Shown: piece after piece, positions 35,670 to 44,157 of the stretch
Position numbering within the stretch: the first letter of the stretch is position 1
How the letters are laid out: each line of letters starts with the position of its first letter
Assembly (NCBI GenBank): GCA_900768505.1
Contig: CAAGED010000011.1
Span: forward strand, 62,001-126,000
Source: Lentisphaeria bacterium
Lineage (GTDB): Bacteria > Verrucomicrobiota > Lentisphaeria > Victivallales > Victivallaceae
Reading direction: 5' to 3'
Length of the DNA: 64,000 nt
The notes under the pieces: model-generated
What the model was told of the DNA's origin: nothing
Seen by the model: the letters and a program-made list of their open reading frames with translations, nothing else
Databases searched by the model: none
Program-made: the position numbers and the translations under genes

Positions 35670-36277
35670 AATGCCGCCGCCTCCTGAGTTTTGCGTTTGG
35701 CGATCTTAGACCGCACAACACCAGCAGTCTCCGCATCGCTCAAGTAGATGCGAATCTGCCTGATATTGTCGCAGCATTCCGGAATTTTAACCTTTTCAAA
35801 GAGGTTTACCCGCTGAGTAGTCATCCGCAATTCATGCGCCAGAAGACGATTTTGTTCAGCCAGAATCTTTCTGGCCTCCCGCAGCGAAATCAACTCCTTA
35901 AGTGCATTCACGCCGTCAATAATCCAGCTCGGATATACAAAATAATCGAAATCCACCGTGGAAAACTCCACCTTTTCGAATACCGGAATCGACACTCCTG
36001 CAATATTGGTCACTCCACTGACAATGCGCTCCACCTTAATCAGCGAACCGATAAAATTTGTATTCACATCATCGCCGAACAACGCAACCCAGGAATCCAA
36101 TTCCTCCATAAACTCCAGACGGCAGCGCTCGTTCTCAGCCAATTTCTCGTCGGCCAGACGCATTTCAAATTGCAGCTGCTGCTTCTTGAGCTGAAGTGTG
36201 GGCAAAAAACGTCGATAACGTTTCAACGCATCCTGCTGCTGCTTCATCTCGGTTTTGGTAAATTTTATTTTAGCCAT
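35666..36277 (-). CDS. atpD: V-type ATPase subunit D
   Basis: The central-stalk subunit, 203 residues, almost all helix. The N-terminal segment KIKFTKTEMKQQQDALKRYRRFLPTLQLKKQQL and the C-terminal helix VNLFEKVKIPECCDNIRQIRIYLSD match the ATP-synthase D family. The IRQIRIYLSDAE part is its best-conserved block. The stop overlaps the start of subunit I. It is separated from subunit B by 26 bp. Expected partners are the A3B3 head and the K ring. Confidence 0.92.
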   Translation of the reverse strand: MAKIKFTKTEMKQQQDALKRYRRFLPTLQLKKQQLQFEMRLADEKLAENERCRLEFMEELDSWVALFGDDVNTNFIGSLIKVERIVSGVTNIAGVSIPVFEKVEFSTVDFDYFVYPSWIIDGVNALKELISLREARKILAEQNRLLAHELRMTTQRVNLFEKVKIPECCDNIRQIRIYLSDAETAGVVRSKIAKRKTQEAAAL

Positions 36278-36303
36278 TTCACGCTCCTTAGCTTACGCTT
36301 TTA

Positions 36304-37599
36304 TTAGCGCGACGGCCAAAATTCACGCACCAAATCGCTCTTAATACCGGTTTCCGCCGGGTCAAAGCACTCCGCCAGCGTCTTCCAACCCAAATCCAAC
36401 GCCTCTTCCAGCGGAATATTTACCGACAAATCCATCATCCGGCTCTCAAAAAGTTTGCCGTATTTCAATAATTTACGATCCCAATTACTCATCTGGAAGC
36501 CCATGGACTGCTTTTCCAATGTCTCCTTGTAATCCGCATACATGCGAATCATGGTATCCATAATCGCCCGATGATCTGCCCGGGTTTTGGAGTTAACCTG
36601 CTGCTTCAGGCGACTCAGCGAACCAAACGGCTCAATACGCCCGTTGCGCAAATAAAACTGCCCCTCGGTAATGTAACCGGTATTATCAGGAATCGGGTGG
36701 GTAACGTCATCACCCGGCATGGTTGTCACCGCCAGAATCGTGATTGAACCTGCACCGTCAAAGTCAACCGCCTTTTCGTAGCGGGAGGCCAACTGGCTGT
36801 ACAAATCCCCGGGGTAACCGCGGTTCGACGGAATTTGTTCCATTGTAATGGCAATTTCTTTCATGGCATCGGCGAAGTTGGTCATATCAGTGAGCAGCAC
36901 CAGCACCCGCTTGCCCTGCAATGCGTAGGATTCCGCCAATGCCAGTGACATATCCGGCACCATCAGGCACTCCACCGTCGGGTCGGAGGCAGTGTGCACA
37001 AACAATACCGAGCGGGACATCGCCCCCTGCTCTTCCAGAGTATTGCGGAAATAAAGATAATCATCATATTTCAATCCCATACCGCCCAGAATAATAATAT
37101 CTACTTCCGCCTGCAGCGCAATACGAGCCAGAAGCTGATTGTAGGGCTCGCCAGCCACAGAAAAAATCGGCAACTTCTGGGATTCAACCAATGTATTGAA
37201 CAAGTCAATCATCGGAATACCGGTACGGATCATCTTACTGGGAATAATACGCTTGGCCGGGTTTACCGACGGCGTACCAATGTCAATCATATTTTCTTCG
37301 ATCGCCGGTCGATTGTCCCGGGGTACTCCACGACCGTTAAAAACCCGTCCCAGCAAATCGTCTGAAGCCGAAATCTGCATTTCACGTCCTAGGAAACGCA
37401 CCTGATCGCCGGTACTGATGCCGCGGCTGCCAGCGAATACCTGCAAAAACACCTTGTTGTCCTGCAAGCGAATCACCTGTGCCAGCGATACACCGCGTCC
37501 GCTGGTAACCTCCGCCAATTCATTGTAGGCCACATCGTCAGCTTCCACTGTAATAACATTGCCGGCGATCTGAATAATTTTATGATAAACCTTACGCAT
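36304..37599 (-). CDS. atpB: V-type ATPase subunit B
   Basis: The non-catalytic subunit of the A3B3 head, 431 residues. It has IRTGIPMIDLFNTLVESQKLPIFS, where a complete Walker A is absent as expected for B, PGYPGDLYSQLASRYEKA-like text (SNRGYPGDLYSQLASRYEKA), and the ITEGQFYLR segment. The start overlaps the subunit A stop by eight bases. The length and all main blocks are normal for a B subunit. Confidence 0.95.
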   Translation of the reverse strand: MRKVYHKIIQIAGNVITVEADDVAYNELAEVTSGRGVSLAQVIRLQDNKVFLQVFAGSRGISTGDQVRFLGREMQISASDDLLGRVFNGRGVPRDNRPAIEENMIDIGTPSVNPAKRIIPSKMIRTGIPMIDLFNTLVESQKLPIFSVAGEPYNQLLARIALQAEVDIIILGGMGLKYDDYLYFRNTLEEQGAMSRSVLFVHTASDPTVECLMVPDMSLALAESYALQGKRVLVLLTDMTNFADAMKEIAITMEQIPSNRGYPGDLYSQLASRYEKAVDFDGAGSITILAVTTMPGDDVTHPIPDNTGYITEGQFYLRNGRIEPFGSLSRLKQQVNSKTRADHRAIMDTMIRMYADYKETLEKQSMGFQMSNWDRKLLKYGKLFESRMMDLSVNIPLEEALDLGWKTLAECFDPAETGIKSDLVREFWPSR

Positions 37600-39328
37600 T
37601 TTTCATATGCTCCTTGAGTTTGGCATTAATCTCCTGCTCCTTGGCCTTGAATTCGGCGGAAGCCATGGCAAGGTAGTTCCAGTCAATGAACTGCTGCCGC
37701 AGGTTCAGGAAATAACTCCGCGCCTGCTCCTTGTCCGCAAAATCAAAACTTCCGTTGAGAACTTGCGTCACCTTGTCAAACACATAACGCTGACGTTCCA
37801 AATCCGTTGCACCATCCACCTTGTCAAATGTATTCTGCTGGAGATAAACGTAATCCAGAAATTCACTCTTGAGGTAACATATAAAGTCGTCAATGCTGGT
37901 TCCCTCTTCCCCAACCACCTTCATCATCTGGTTTACTTCATTGCCGCGACGGAGCATTGTCCGGGCTTCGGCCAGCTTATTAATCTCAACCACACTCTTG
38001 TATTTGCTCCAGGAATCCAGCGGGTGAATCGCCGGAAAACGCCGGGCATCGGAACGTTCTCTGGACAACCCCAGAAACGCCCCCACCACCTTCAGCGTCG
38101 CCTGCGTAACCGGCTCTTCAAAGTTACCGCCGGCGGGACTGACCGATCCGCCAATGGTTACCGAACCGATATCGCCATTGTTCAAGCGCACCAAGCCGGC
38201 CCGTTCATAAAAGGCGGCAATCAAAGACTCCAGGTAGGCCGGGAACGCCTCGTCGCCCGGAATCTCTTCCAGACGACCTGACATTTCACGCAAAGCCTGC
38301 GCCCAGCGGCTGGTGGAATCAGCCAACAACAACACTTTCAAACCCATTTCACGATAATATTCCGCCAATGTCACCGCCGTGTAAACTGATGCTTCACGGG
38401 CAGCTACCGGCATACTGCTGGTATTGCAAATGATAATCGAGCGGTCTATCAACGTTTTACCGGTTTTCGGGTCGGCCAAATGCGGGAATTCACGCAAAAT
38501 TTCCACCACCTCGCCGGCACGCTCGCCGCAGGCGGCAATAATTACAATATCCGCCTCAGCATATTGACTGATAGCGTGCTGCAAAACCGTCTTGCCGGCG
38601 CCGAACGGCCCCGGAGTACAGAATGTTCCGCCGACCGCCACCGGGAAAAAGGTATCAATAATGCGCTGGCAGGTGATCATGGTATCCGTCGGCAGCAATT
38701 TCTCCTGATAAGCGGTGATCGGAATCTTCACCGGCCAAGCCTGCGTCATGGTCAAATCCCGGCACTCGCCCTTGCTGTTGCGAATTTGTCCAATCACCTC
38801 TTTTATCGTGTAAGCGCCATCCGATACCATTGAAATTACTTCCCACTCCCCCGGCAAACCAAACGGTACCATAATGTAATGGGTAAAAATTCCTTCCGGA
38901 ACCGAACCAATTCGATCGCCGGCCCGCACCTTGTCGCCCACCTTGGCCGACGCAGTGAAATCCCACTTAACTTCATAATCCAATGCAGGGAGATATACTC
39001 CGCGCTTGAGGAAGAAGCCGGACTTCTCCGCCAACAAATTCAACGGATTCTGCAGCCCGTCGTAAACCTTGGTCAACAAACCGGGGCCCAGCTCAACGCT
39101 GAGCAGCTGGTCGGTAAATTCCACGGTATCGCCGACTTTCAAACCATTTGTGCTTTCAAAGACCTGCAAATCCGCCCGGTTGCCCCGAACACGAATTACC
39201 TCGCATTTCAGCCGTACCTCGCCGAGCACCGCATAAGCGACTTCGTTCTGAGTCACTTTAGTGTCGAATTCCACGGTAAGCATATTACCGTTGACACCGA
39301 CCACCTTTCCTGTATTGCTGTCGTACAT
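37592..39328 (-). CDS. atpA: V-type ATPase catalytic subunit A
   Basis: 578 residues. The P-loop GPFGAGKTVLQH, the non-homologous region before it, and catalytic segments such as AACGERAGEVVEIL, DSTSRWAQALREMSGRLEEI and PGDEAFPAYL are all present. It hydrolyses or makes ATP in the cytoplasmic head. AGGAGA lies about ten bases before ATG 39328. It follows the DUF2764 gene, the arrangement of chlamydial and related operons. Confidence 0.96.
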   Translation of the reverse strand: MYDSNTGKVVGVNGNMLTVEFDTKVTQNEVAYAVLGEVRLKCEVIRVRGNRADLQVFESTNGLKVGDTVEFTDQLLSVELGPGLLTKVYDGLQNPLNLLAEKSGFFLKRGVYLPALDYEVKWDFTASAKVGDKVRAGDRIGSVPEGIFTHYIMVPFGLPGEWEVISMVSDGAYTIKEVIGQIRNSKGECRDLTMTQAWPVKIPITAYQEKLLPTDTMITCQRIIDTFFPVAVGGTFCTPGPFGAGKTVLQHAISQYAEADIVIIAACGERAGEVVEILREFPHLADPKTGKTLIDRSIIICNTSSMPVAAREASVYTAVTLAEYYREMGLKVLLLADSTSRWAQALREMSGRLEEIPGDEAFPAYLESLIAAFYERAGLVRLNNGDIGSVTIGGSVSPAGGNFEEPVTQATLKVVGAFLGLSRERSDARRFPAIHPLDSWSKYKSVVEINKLAEARTMLRRGNEVNQMMKVVGEEGTSIDDFICYLKSEFLDYVYLQQNTFDKVDGATDLERQRYVFDKVTQVLNGSFDFADKEQARSYFLNLRQQFIDWNYLAMASAEFKAKEQEINAKLKEHMKNA

Positions 39329-39370
39329 TGAATGATCTTCTCCTGATTAATATAGCAATAAAATAAATTT

Positions 39371-39937
39371 TTAATTTCCCGGATTTGAAGCATCGGCACG
39401 CTGATTTAACAACTCTTCCACCAAATTCTCCAAATTTTTTACCCCGCTCTCGTGGTGATATTTCTGCCGCTGCTCCAAAAGCAATAATTTCAGGCGGTAA
39501 ATCACCAGCACATTGAAATCAAATTGGTGCCGCTGCGCCAACTCATCCAAAAAATTCCACCTGGCAGTGAAGAGAAACTCCTCACGCTCCAGTGGATTGT
39601 TTTTGGCAAAAGCCTCGTTTTTGATCCCGGCAGTTTCGGAAAAAAATCCTTCTTCATGCCGTTTATATTTAGCCCCGGAACCATCCGCCGTCAAAACTTC
39701 CAGCAGCAAATTACGCAAATTGCCATCCCACGACCAATATTGTCGCAAAACTTCGGTCGAATCACTATCGATTTTAAGCGTTCCATCGTCAATCAGTTTG
39801 GTTGCCGCCAAAATATTCCACTCTGCTCCGGAAATTTGCCCGCGGCACAACTCCAGAAATGAATCAGAAGTGCAGAGCGGCTTGACATCCGGGCTTAACG
39901 TAACCAGGGAACTGACCAGATAAAAATATTCCCTCAT
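39371..39937 (-). CDS. DUF2764 protein of the V-ATPase operon
   Basis: 188 residues beginning MREYFYLVSSLVTLSPDVKP, the typical start of DUF2764 proteins, which are encoded between subunits E and A in chlamydial-type V-ATPase operons. It is helical, with acidic and aromatic residues and no membrane segment. A role analogous to the missing subunit C is often suspected but is not shown by the sequence. GGAGG lies five bases before the ATG, and the gene starts 15 bp after the E-subunit stop. Confidence 0.88.
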   Translation of the reverse strand: MREYFYLVSSLVTLSPDVKPLCTSDSFLELCRGQISGAEWNILAATKLIDDGTLKIDSDSTEVLRQYWSWDGNLRNLLLEVLTADGSGAKYKRHEEGFFSETAGIKNEAFAKNNPLEREEFLFTARWNFLDELAQRHQFDFNVLVIYRLKLLLLEQRQKYHHESGVKNLENLVEELLNQRADASNPGN

Positions 39938-39952
39938 CGCAACCTCCGGAAA

Positions 39953-40564
39953 TTATTTATTGGAATTGAGCACCGCCGCCAAATGCGGTCCAATGTAGGC
40001 ACCGATTATCTCCATTACCGCACTGTCGGAGAAGTCGTAGAATAAATCACTGCCATTTATAGCCACTTTCAAACCACTGCCGATATTGTTGTCGCCGAAA
40101 ATCTGCGCGTTTCTGACAAAATCCGCCTTCAATGAACCGATCAATGCCTTTTCCAATTCCGCCGCCTTGGCCGGATTTACCAATACCGTCAAGGAATTTT
40201 CACCATCCGGGTTCTTAGCAAAACTTGCCGCCATTTCGCCAATAATCTGCGCCATAAATTCCGGCGTCATCGCCTCGTTGATCTGATTAAGCAATATGTT
40301 ATCCAGGCGCTCACGCAAACTTACCTTCAATGCGGCTACGGCGTCTCGTCCGGCTTGCGCCAGAGCACTTTCTCCACGCTTAATCAGCAATTCAGCCTCT
40401 TTTTGGGCGTTTGTCACCAAGTCACTGGCCTCCTGCCTGGCTTTGGAAATTATCTCCGCGGCCTTGGCCTCCGCTTGAGTTACCAATTCCGCACTTTCCG
40501 CTTCCGCCTTTTCAATGCCCTGCTGCCGAATTTTGTCCAACAGGCCGCGTAAATCTTCCGCCAT
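39953..40564 (-). CDS. atpE: V-type ATPase subunit E
   Basis: The peripheral-stalk subunit and first gene of the operon, 203 residues from the ATG at 40564. That start is preceded by GGAGG at five bases; an in-frame ATG at 40576 lies within the ribosome site. The N-terminal half is one long alanine/glutamate-rich helix (AEAESAELVTQAEAKAAEII onward), and the C-terminal half is a small alpha/beta domain ending in the segment GLKVAINGSDLFYDFSDSAV typical of E subunits. No separate G/H subunit gene is visible. Confidence 0.9.
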   Translation of the reverse strand: MAEDLRGLLDKIRQQGIEKAEAESAELVTQAEAKAAEIISKARQEASDLVTNAQKEAELLIKRGESALAQAGRDAVAALKVSLRERLDNILLNQINEAMTPEFMAQIIGEMAASFAKNPDGENSLTVLVNPAKAAELEKALIGSLKADFVRNAQIFGDNNIGSGLKVAINGSDLFYDFSDSAVMEIIGAYIGPHLAAVLNSNK

Positions 40565-40594
40565 GAGAACCTCCATTTTTTACATTAATTATAT

Positions 40595-40603
40595 ATTATA
40601 TCA
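40595..40603 (-). promoter_or_regulatory. Extended -10 promoter for V-ATPase operon
   Basis: On the minus strand TGATATAAT gives an extended -10 (TGN followed by TATAAT) about 30 bases before the E-subunit start. I see no good -35. Confidence 0.5.
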
Positions 40604-40675
40604 TATACATTTCGTTTTATTTACAGCAAAATTCAAATTAAAAACAATTTCATCACTTCAATATTAAACAAACGA

Positions 40676-40694
40676 TTTAAACTGTCCGTTTAAA
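40676..40694. promoter_or_regulatory. Inverted repeat upstream of V-ATPase operon
   Basis: TTTAAAC (40676-40682) and GTTTAAA (40688-40694) are perfect arms around TGTCC. It could be an operator or a chance AT-rich palindrome. Confidence 0.35.
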
Positions 40695-40865
40695 CGATAA
40701 CACGACTTTTCAATCAATTCAAATAAAAAAACAATTTTTTATCAAAAGATAAAAAAAATATCAATGTCTCAGTCTGGATTAAAGAGTGTAATATAGCACC
40801 CTTTCATCTTCCAATCAATTAGCTAAAAGAATTGTTATATAATTTTTTCAAAAAATAAGCAAATA

Positions 40866-41798
40866 CTACAAAAGCCACGCAATCATCAGCGGGATTGTCA
40901 GCAAACTGAGGAACGTTGTGATCATAATCGCCTGTCCAGTAAATTCCGCACTGCCGCCGTATTCCCGAGCCACCAGAACTGAACTCACCGCCGCCGGCAT
41001 CAACGCCACCACAAAAACCACCTGATATACCTCCGGCGGCAGGGGCAGCAACTTCAAAAGCATTATTATCACCAGCGGAAGTAAAAAAAGCCGGATGACG
41101 GCAAAATAAATCGCGTCAAAAGGATTTTTCAGCAACCCGTTCACCGTTTGCATCAACGCCGCTCCGGACAAAATCAACATAAACGGCACGGCCAGACTGC
41201 CAAGGAGAGTGGTTGTTTCGGTAAGCACCAGCGGCATCTTCCAGCCGGTAAGCACCCAGCCAACCGCCAGCAATACGGCATAAATATTCCAAGAGAGGAT
41301 ATTACGCCACTTTTTCAACCCCTCCTCAATTCCGGTAAAGGTGATGATGCCAATTGTCCAAAAGCCGATGGTTGAACCGACATTCATAAGCAGCAGCAAG
41401 GCGACATGCCGCTCCCCCCACAAATTTCCCACCACAATCAGCGGCAGCAGCACATAATTGTTAATGGCACATAAATGATGGAAAGTCCGTTGCCTGGCAG
41501 TGGAACTATTTCGCAATCCCCATAACAACATATACCCCAGCAATGCCCCCAGCGCCATCAGCACAAATCCCAGCACCGGCATCAAAACCGCCTCCTGCCA
41601 ATTATCAACAGAAAAAGATTTCACAATGGTGCTGAAGGTCAAAATCGGGAAAAAAACATCCAGCGAAAGGGTACTTAATCGAGACATTTCACCGGCAGAA
41701 ATATAATTTTTTTTAAACAACAACGCGCCGAATCCCAGCGCCAGAAAGGTTTCAGTTATAGAATAAAAAACCTTCTCTATTATCTCATAATTATCCAT
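40866..41798 (-). CDS. AEC-family transporter (auxin efflux carrier fold)
   Basis: 310 residues with ten hydrophobic helices in two five-helix halves. Features include FGALLFKKNYISAGEMSRLSTLSLDVFFP at the start, the crossover-like segment LPLIVVGNLWG in the middle, and the C-terminal VALMPAAVSSVLVAREYGG, which is typical of bacterial AEC proteins. Such carriers export or exchange organic acids such as malate. The substrate cannot be told from sequence. It lies 43 bp after the RsbW-like gene on the same strand. Confidence 0.88.
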   Translation of the reverse strand: MDNYEIIEKVFYSITETFLALGFGALLFKKNYISAGEMSRLSTLSLDVFFPILTFSTIVKSFSVDNWQEAVLMPVLGFVLMALGALLGYMLLWGLRNSSTARQRTFHHLCAINNYVLLPLIVVGNLWGERHVALLLLMNVGSTIGFWTIGIITFTGIEEGLKKWRNILSWNIYAVLLAVGWVLTGWKMPLVLTETTTLLGSLAVPFMLILSGAALMQTVNGLLKNPFDAIYFAVIRLFLLPLVIIMLLKLLPLPPEVYQVVFVVALMPAAVSSVLVAREYGGSAEFTGQAIMITTFLSLLTIPLMIAWLL

Positions 41799-41840
41799 AT
41801 AAACAACATTTTTCCCACGGAGGCAAAATGATTTTTCCGC

Positions 41841-42251
41841 TCATACCGTTTTTATTATGGTAAGGATATTTTTGCCATTGTCATACTCGTATAACACACT
41901 GTCCATGCTCTTTTTCACCAGTAGTATGCCAAGTCCACCTATATCCCGCTCCTCAACCGGCAACGAAGTGTCCGGATCCTGATTCTGCAGGGGATTATAT
42001 GGCATTCCTCCATCAATAAATTTAATTATAACCTGCACTGGTGTATCAAGTTTCACTTCGCAACTGATGGTAGCCGGTCCTTTACCAGGAGTGTAAGCAT
42101 AATGAGCGATATTTACAAAAATCTCCTCAACTGCCATCAGCAACTGCATGGTGACCCGGGGCGAACACTTCACCGGTTCAATGGCGGTAGTAACGAAACT
42201 ATTAACCTTTTCCAGATTTTCCAGCACGGCTTCGATTGTCAATTCAACCAT
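41841..42251 (-). CDS. RsbW/SpoIIAB-like anti-sigma ATPase (HATPase_c_2)
   Basis: 136 residues from the ATG at 42251, which GGAG precedes by eight bases. GHKL-fold marks are visible: the N-box helix LLMAVEEIFVNIAHYAY, the G1-type box FIDGGMPYNPL and the glycine-rich lid DIGGLGILLVKKSMDSVLYEY. Such proteins phosphorylate a STAS antagonist and hold a sigma factor or other target. The STAS partner is encoded 44 bp upstream, so this is a partner-switch pair. No sigma factor or PP2C phosphatase is adjacent. Confidence 0.9.
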   Translation of the reverse strand: MVELTIEAVLENLEKVNSFVTTAIEPVKCSPRVTMQLLMAVEEIFVNIAHYAYTPGKGPATISCEVKLDTPVQVIIKFIDGGMPYNPLQNQDPDTSLPVEERDIGGLGILLVKKSMDSVLYEYDNGKNILTIIKTV

Positions 42252-42295
42252 AACCATTACTCCATACAAAGATTGACCAATATTAAAAAAATGAA

Positions 42296-42592
42296 TTATT
42301 CGATGGATAAAATCGCATCAAATCCGGTCATTTCAAAAACTTCCATCACCTCCGGCGCCACATGAATCAGTTTCATGGAACCGCGGTTAGCTATCTGTTT
42401 CTGCGCCAGCAGAATTACCCGCAAACCGGCACTGGACACATAATCCACTCCGGAAAAATCAAAAATCAACTCACGGATTCCATCCAGCGCTCCCTTGAAC
42501 GCACTCTCCAACTCCGGCGCCGTAATAGTGTCAATACGCCCGGACACCTCCAGCACAAGGCAATCACTCTCCAATAACCTGGTTACTTTCAT
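42296..42592 (-). CDS. STAS-domain anti-anti-sigma factor
   Basis: 98 residues, a single STAS domain of the SpoIIAA/RsbV type: VLEVSGRIDTITAPELESAF, then IFDFSGVDYVSSAGLRVILL. The second serine of VSSAGL is the usual phosphorylation site, kept here. It should be inactivated by the adjacent RsbW-like kinase and reactivated by a PP2C phosphatase encoded elsewhere. It is placed between the oxidoreductase and the kinase gene. Confidence 0.93.
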   Translation of the reverse strand: MKVTRLLESDCLVLEVSGRIDTITAPELESAFKGALDGIRELIFDFSGVDYVSSAGLRVILLAQKQIANRGSMKLIHVAPEVMEVFEMTGFDAILSIE

Positions 42593-42676
42593 TGCACAAC
42601 CCCCTTTGGGTGTTTTTTTGCCCGAACGATAAAAATTTTACATCCACCCATCACCGCCCAGGTGCATAAATAAATT

Positions 42677-43909
42677 TTAATTCAATGACCAGCGGTTCTT
42701 CTCCTCTTCCCGGCGGCAAACCCACTTGCCGTTGGTGAAATCCGGGAACGGAACCGGCGCTCCGCCAATGGCGATCGATTGCTCGGAAAGCGCTGTCACA
42801 CTCATCCATGCGGCACAATCATAAACGTCAATCGGCGTTGTAACCCGACGACGCACAGCATCAAAAAATGCCTGAAGCGCCAGTGAGTCCATTCCGCCAT
42901 GGCCGCCCACCACATTTTTGCGGAACTCCTGCCAAATTTCGTGGTCGTATTTTTCGTAAAATTCTTCAGTTTTGTTCCACTTATGAGTGGTATAGGGATT
43001 TCCGGCCACATCAATTTCCACGATACTCGGGCTCATGCCGTGAATGTAGATTCCATCAGAGTTTTCCAGCCAAATACCGTTGGTGCCCTGAACCCGGCAA
43101 TCCCGGGAATAAGGCCGGGGCAGTGAAATGCAGTGGGTGAGCGTAATATTTTCGCCGTTGGCACATTTGATGACGGTAGTTACCACGTCACCCTCGTTAA
43201 AATTGATTTTGCGTCCCATCTTTTCAGCCACTGCGGCCACACCGCGAGCCTTGGTAGAGCTGGAAGTCAAACTGAGAAAACGGTTGCCCCGGTTGATATT
43301 CAGAATTTTTGCTATCGGTCCCAAACCGTGAGTCGGGTAGAGATCGCCATTGCGGTACATATTGTGCACCGAGCGCTCATGTTTTCCGTCCAGTCCCTTG
43401 ATTAAATCCTCGGACAAGTCATGTTCATAACCGCATTCGCAATAAATGATTTCACCGAATAACCCCTGGCGCACCATGTTGAGCACCATAAGTTCATTAC
43501 GGCCGTAGCAGCAATTTTCCAACATCATGCAGGATACGCCGGTGGATTCGGAGGCATGCACCAGTTGCCAGAGTTCATCAATGGAGGATGCACCGCCGAC
43601 TTCAATGCCGACATACTTACCCATTTTCATTGCATCGCAGGCAATCGGCAGATGTGAATTCCATGAAGTCGGAACCAAAACCGCGTCAACATTGGGATCG
43701 GCAATCAAATCATGATAATTCTTGTAAACCGCCGGACGCGCCTTGCCTTTTTTGGCGAAAATACCCAATATTTTTTCAATTCTGGGTTCCTGCACATCGC
43801 AAATCGCCGTTATTTGGGCATCTTCGAGTAGAAAAATTGATGCCAACAAAGTCTCAGTGCGGGCGCCCAAACCGATAATACCGACCTTTACCAAATCAGA
43901 ACTGCTCAT
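42677..43909 (-). CDS. Gfo/Idh/MocA-family oxidoreductase
   Basis: 410 residues. The N-terminal Rossmann fold starts VKVGIIGLGARTETLLASIF, with AICDVQEPRIEKILGIF and the family's VLVPTSWNSHLPIACDAMKMGKYVGIEV, in which the usual EKP is replaced by IEVGG. The C-terminal beta-sheet domain contains the conserved WLENSDGIYIHG-type strands. Such enzymes oxidise or rearrange sugars with NAD(P), and a variant lacking EKP often acts as a glycosidase-like or GH109-related enzyme (inference). AAGGAC is six bases before the ATG. It is divergent from the alpha-2-macroglobulin gene. Confidence 0.88.
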   Translation of the reverse strand: MSSSDLVKVGIIGLGARTETLLASIFLLEDAQITAICDVQEPRIEKILGIFAKKGKARPAVYKNYHDLIADPNVDAVLVPTSWNSHLPIACDAMKMGKYVGIEVGGASSIDELWQLVHASESTGVSCMMLENCCYGRNELMVLNMVRQGLFGEIIYCECGYEHDLSEDLIKGLDGKHERSVHNMYRNGDLYPTHGLGPIAKILNINRGNRFLSLTSSSTKARGVAAVAEKMGRKINFNEGDVVTTVIKCANGENITLTHCISLPRPYSRDCRVQGTNGIWLENSDGIYIHGMSPSIVEIDVAGNPYTTHKWNKTEEFYEKYDHEIWQEFRKNVVGGHGGMDSLALQAFFDAVRRRVTTPIDVYDCAAWMSVTALSEQSIAIGGAPVPFPDFTNGKWVCRREEEKNRWSLN

Positions 43910-44070
43910 ACATTGTCCTTAAAAGTTTATCTGGTGAATCACCATATTATTTTTAATCAAAATTCACTCTAAAGTAATATACATGCAAAACTTATTTTTT
44001 CAAAAAAAATTTATTGCAAAAAAAAACATTTTTTATTAATAAAAGTTCTTGTATTTTTAACGCACGGCAA

Positions 44071-44079
44071 TTATGGTAT
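44071..44079. promoter_or_regulatory. Single TTATGGTAT half-site before the alpha-2-macroglobulin gene
   Basis: The 9-mer is identical to one arm of the inverted repeat at 11243-11272. It overlaps a possible -10 (TATGGT, with TTGTAT 18 bp upstream). No second arm is seen, so a promoter element is the simpler reading. Confidence 0.25.
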
Positions 44080-44157
44080 GTTTCCTGCAAAAATTTTCCA
44101 AACCTTTTATTATAACACAGCCGTAACGGCCGTCAACTTTAGGATGATTGTCTAAAA

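Larger units (their letters stand above)
40565..40865. other. V-ATPase promoter region, no gene
   Basis: The region is AT-rich. It contains an extended -10 on the minus strand at 40595-40603 and an inverted repeat at 40676-40694. Confidence 0.6.
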
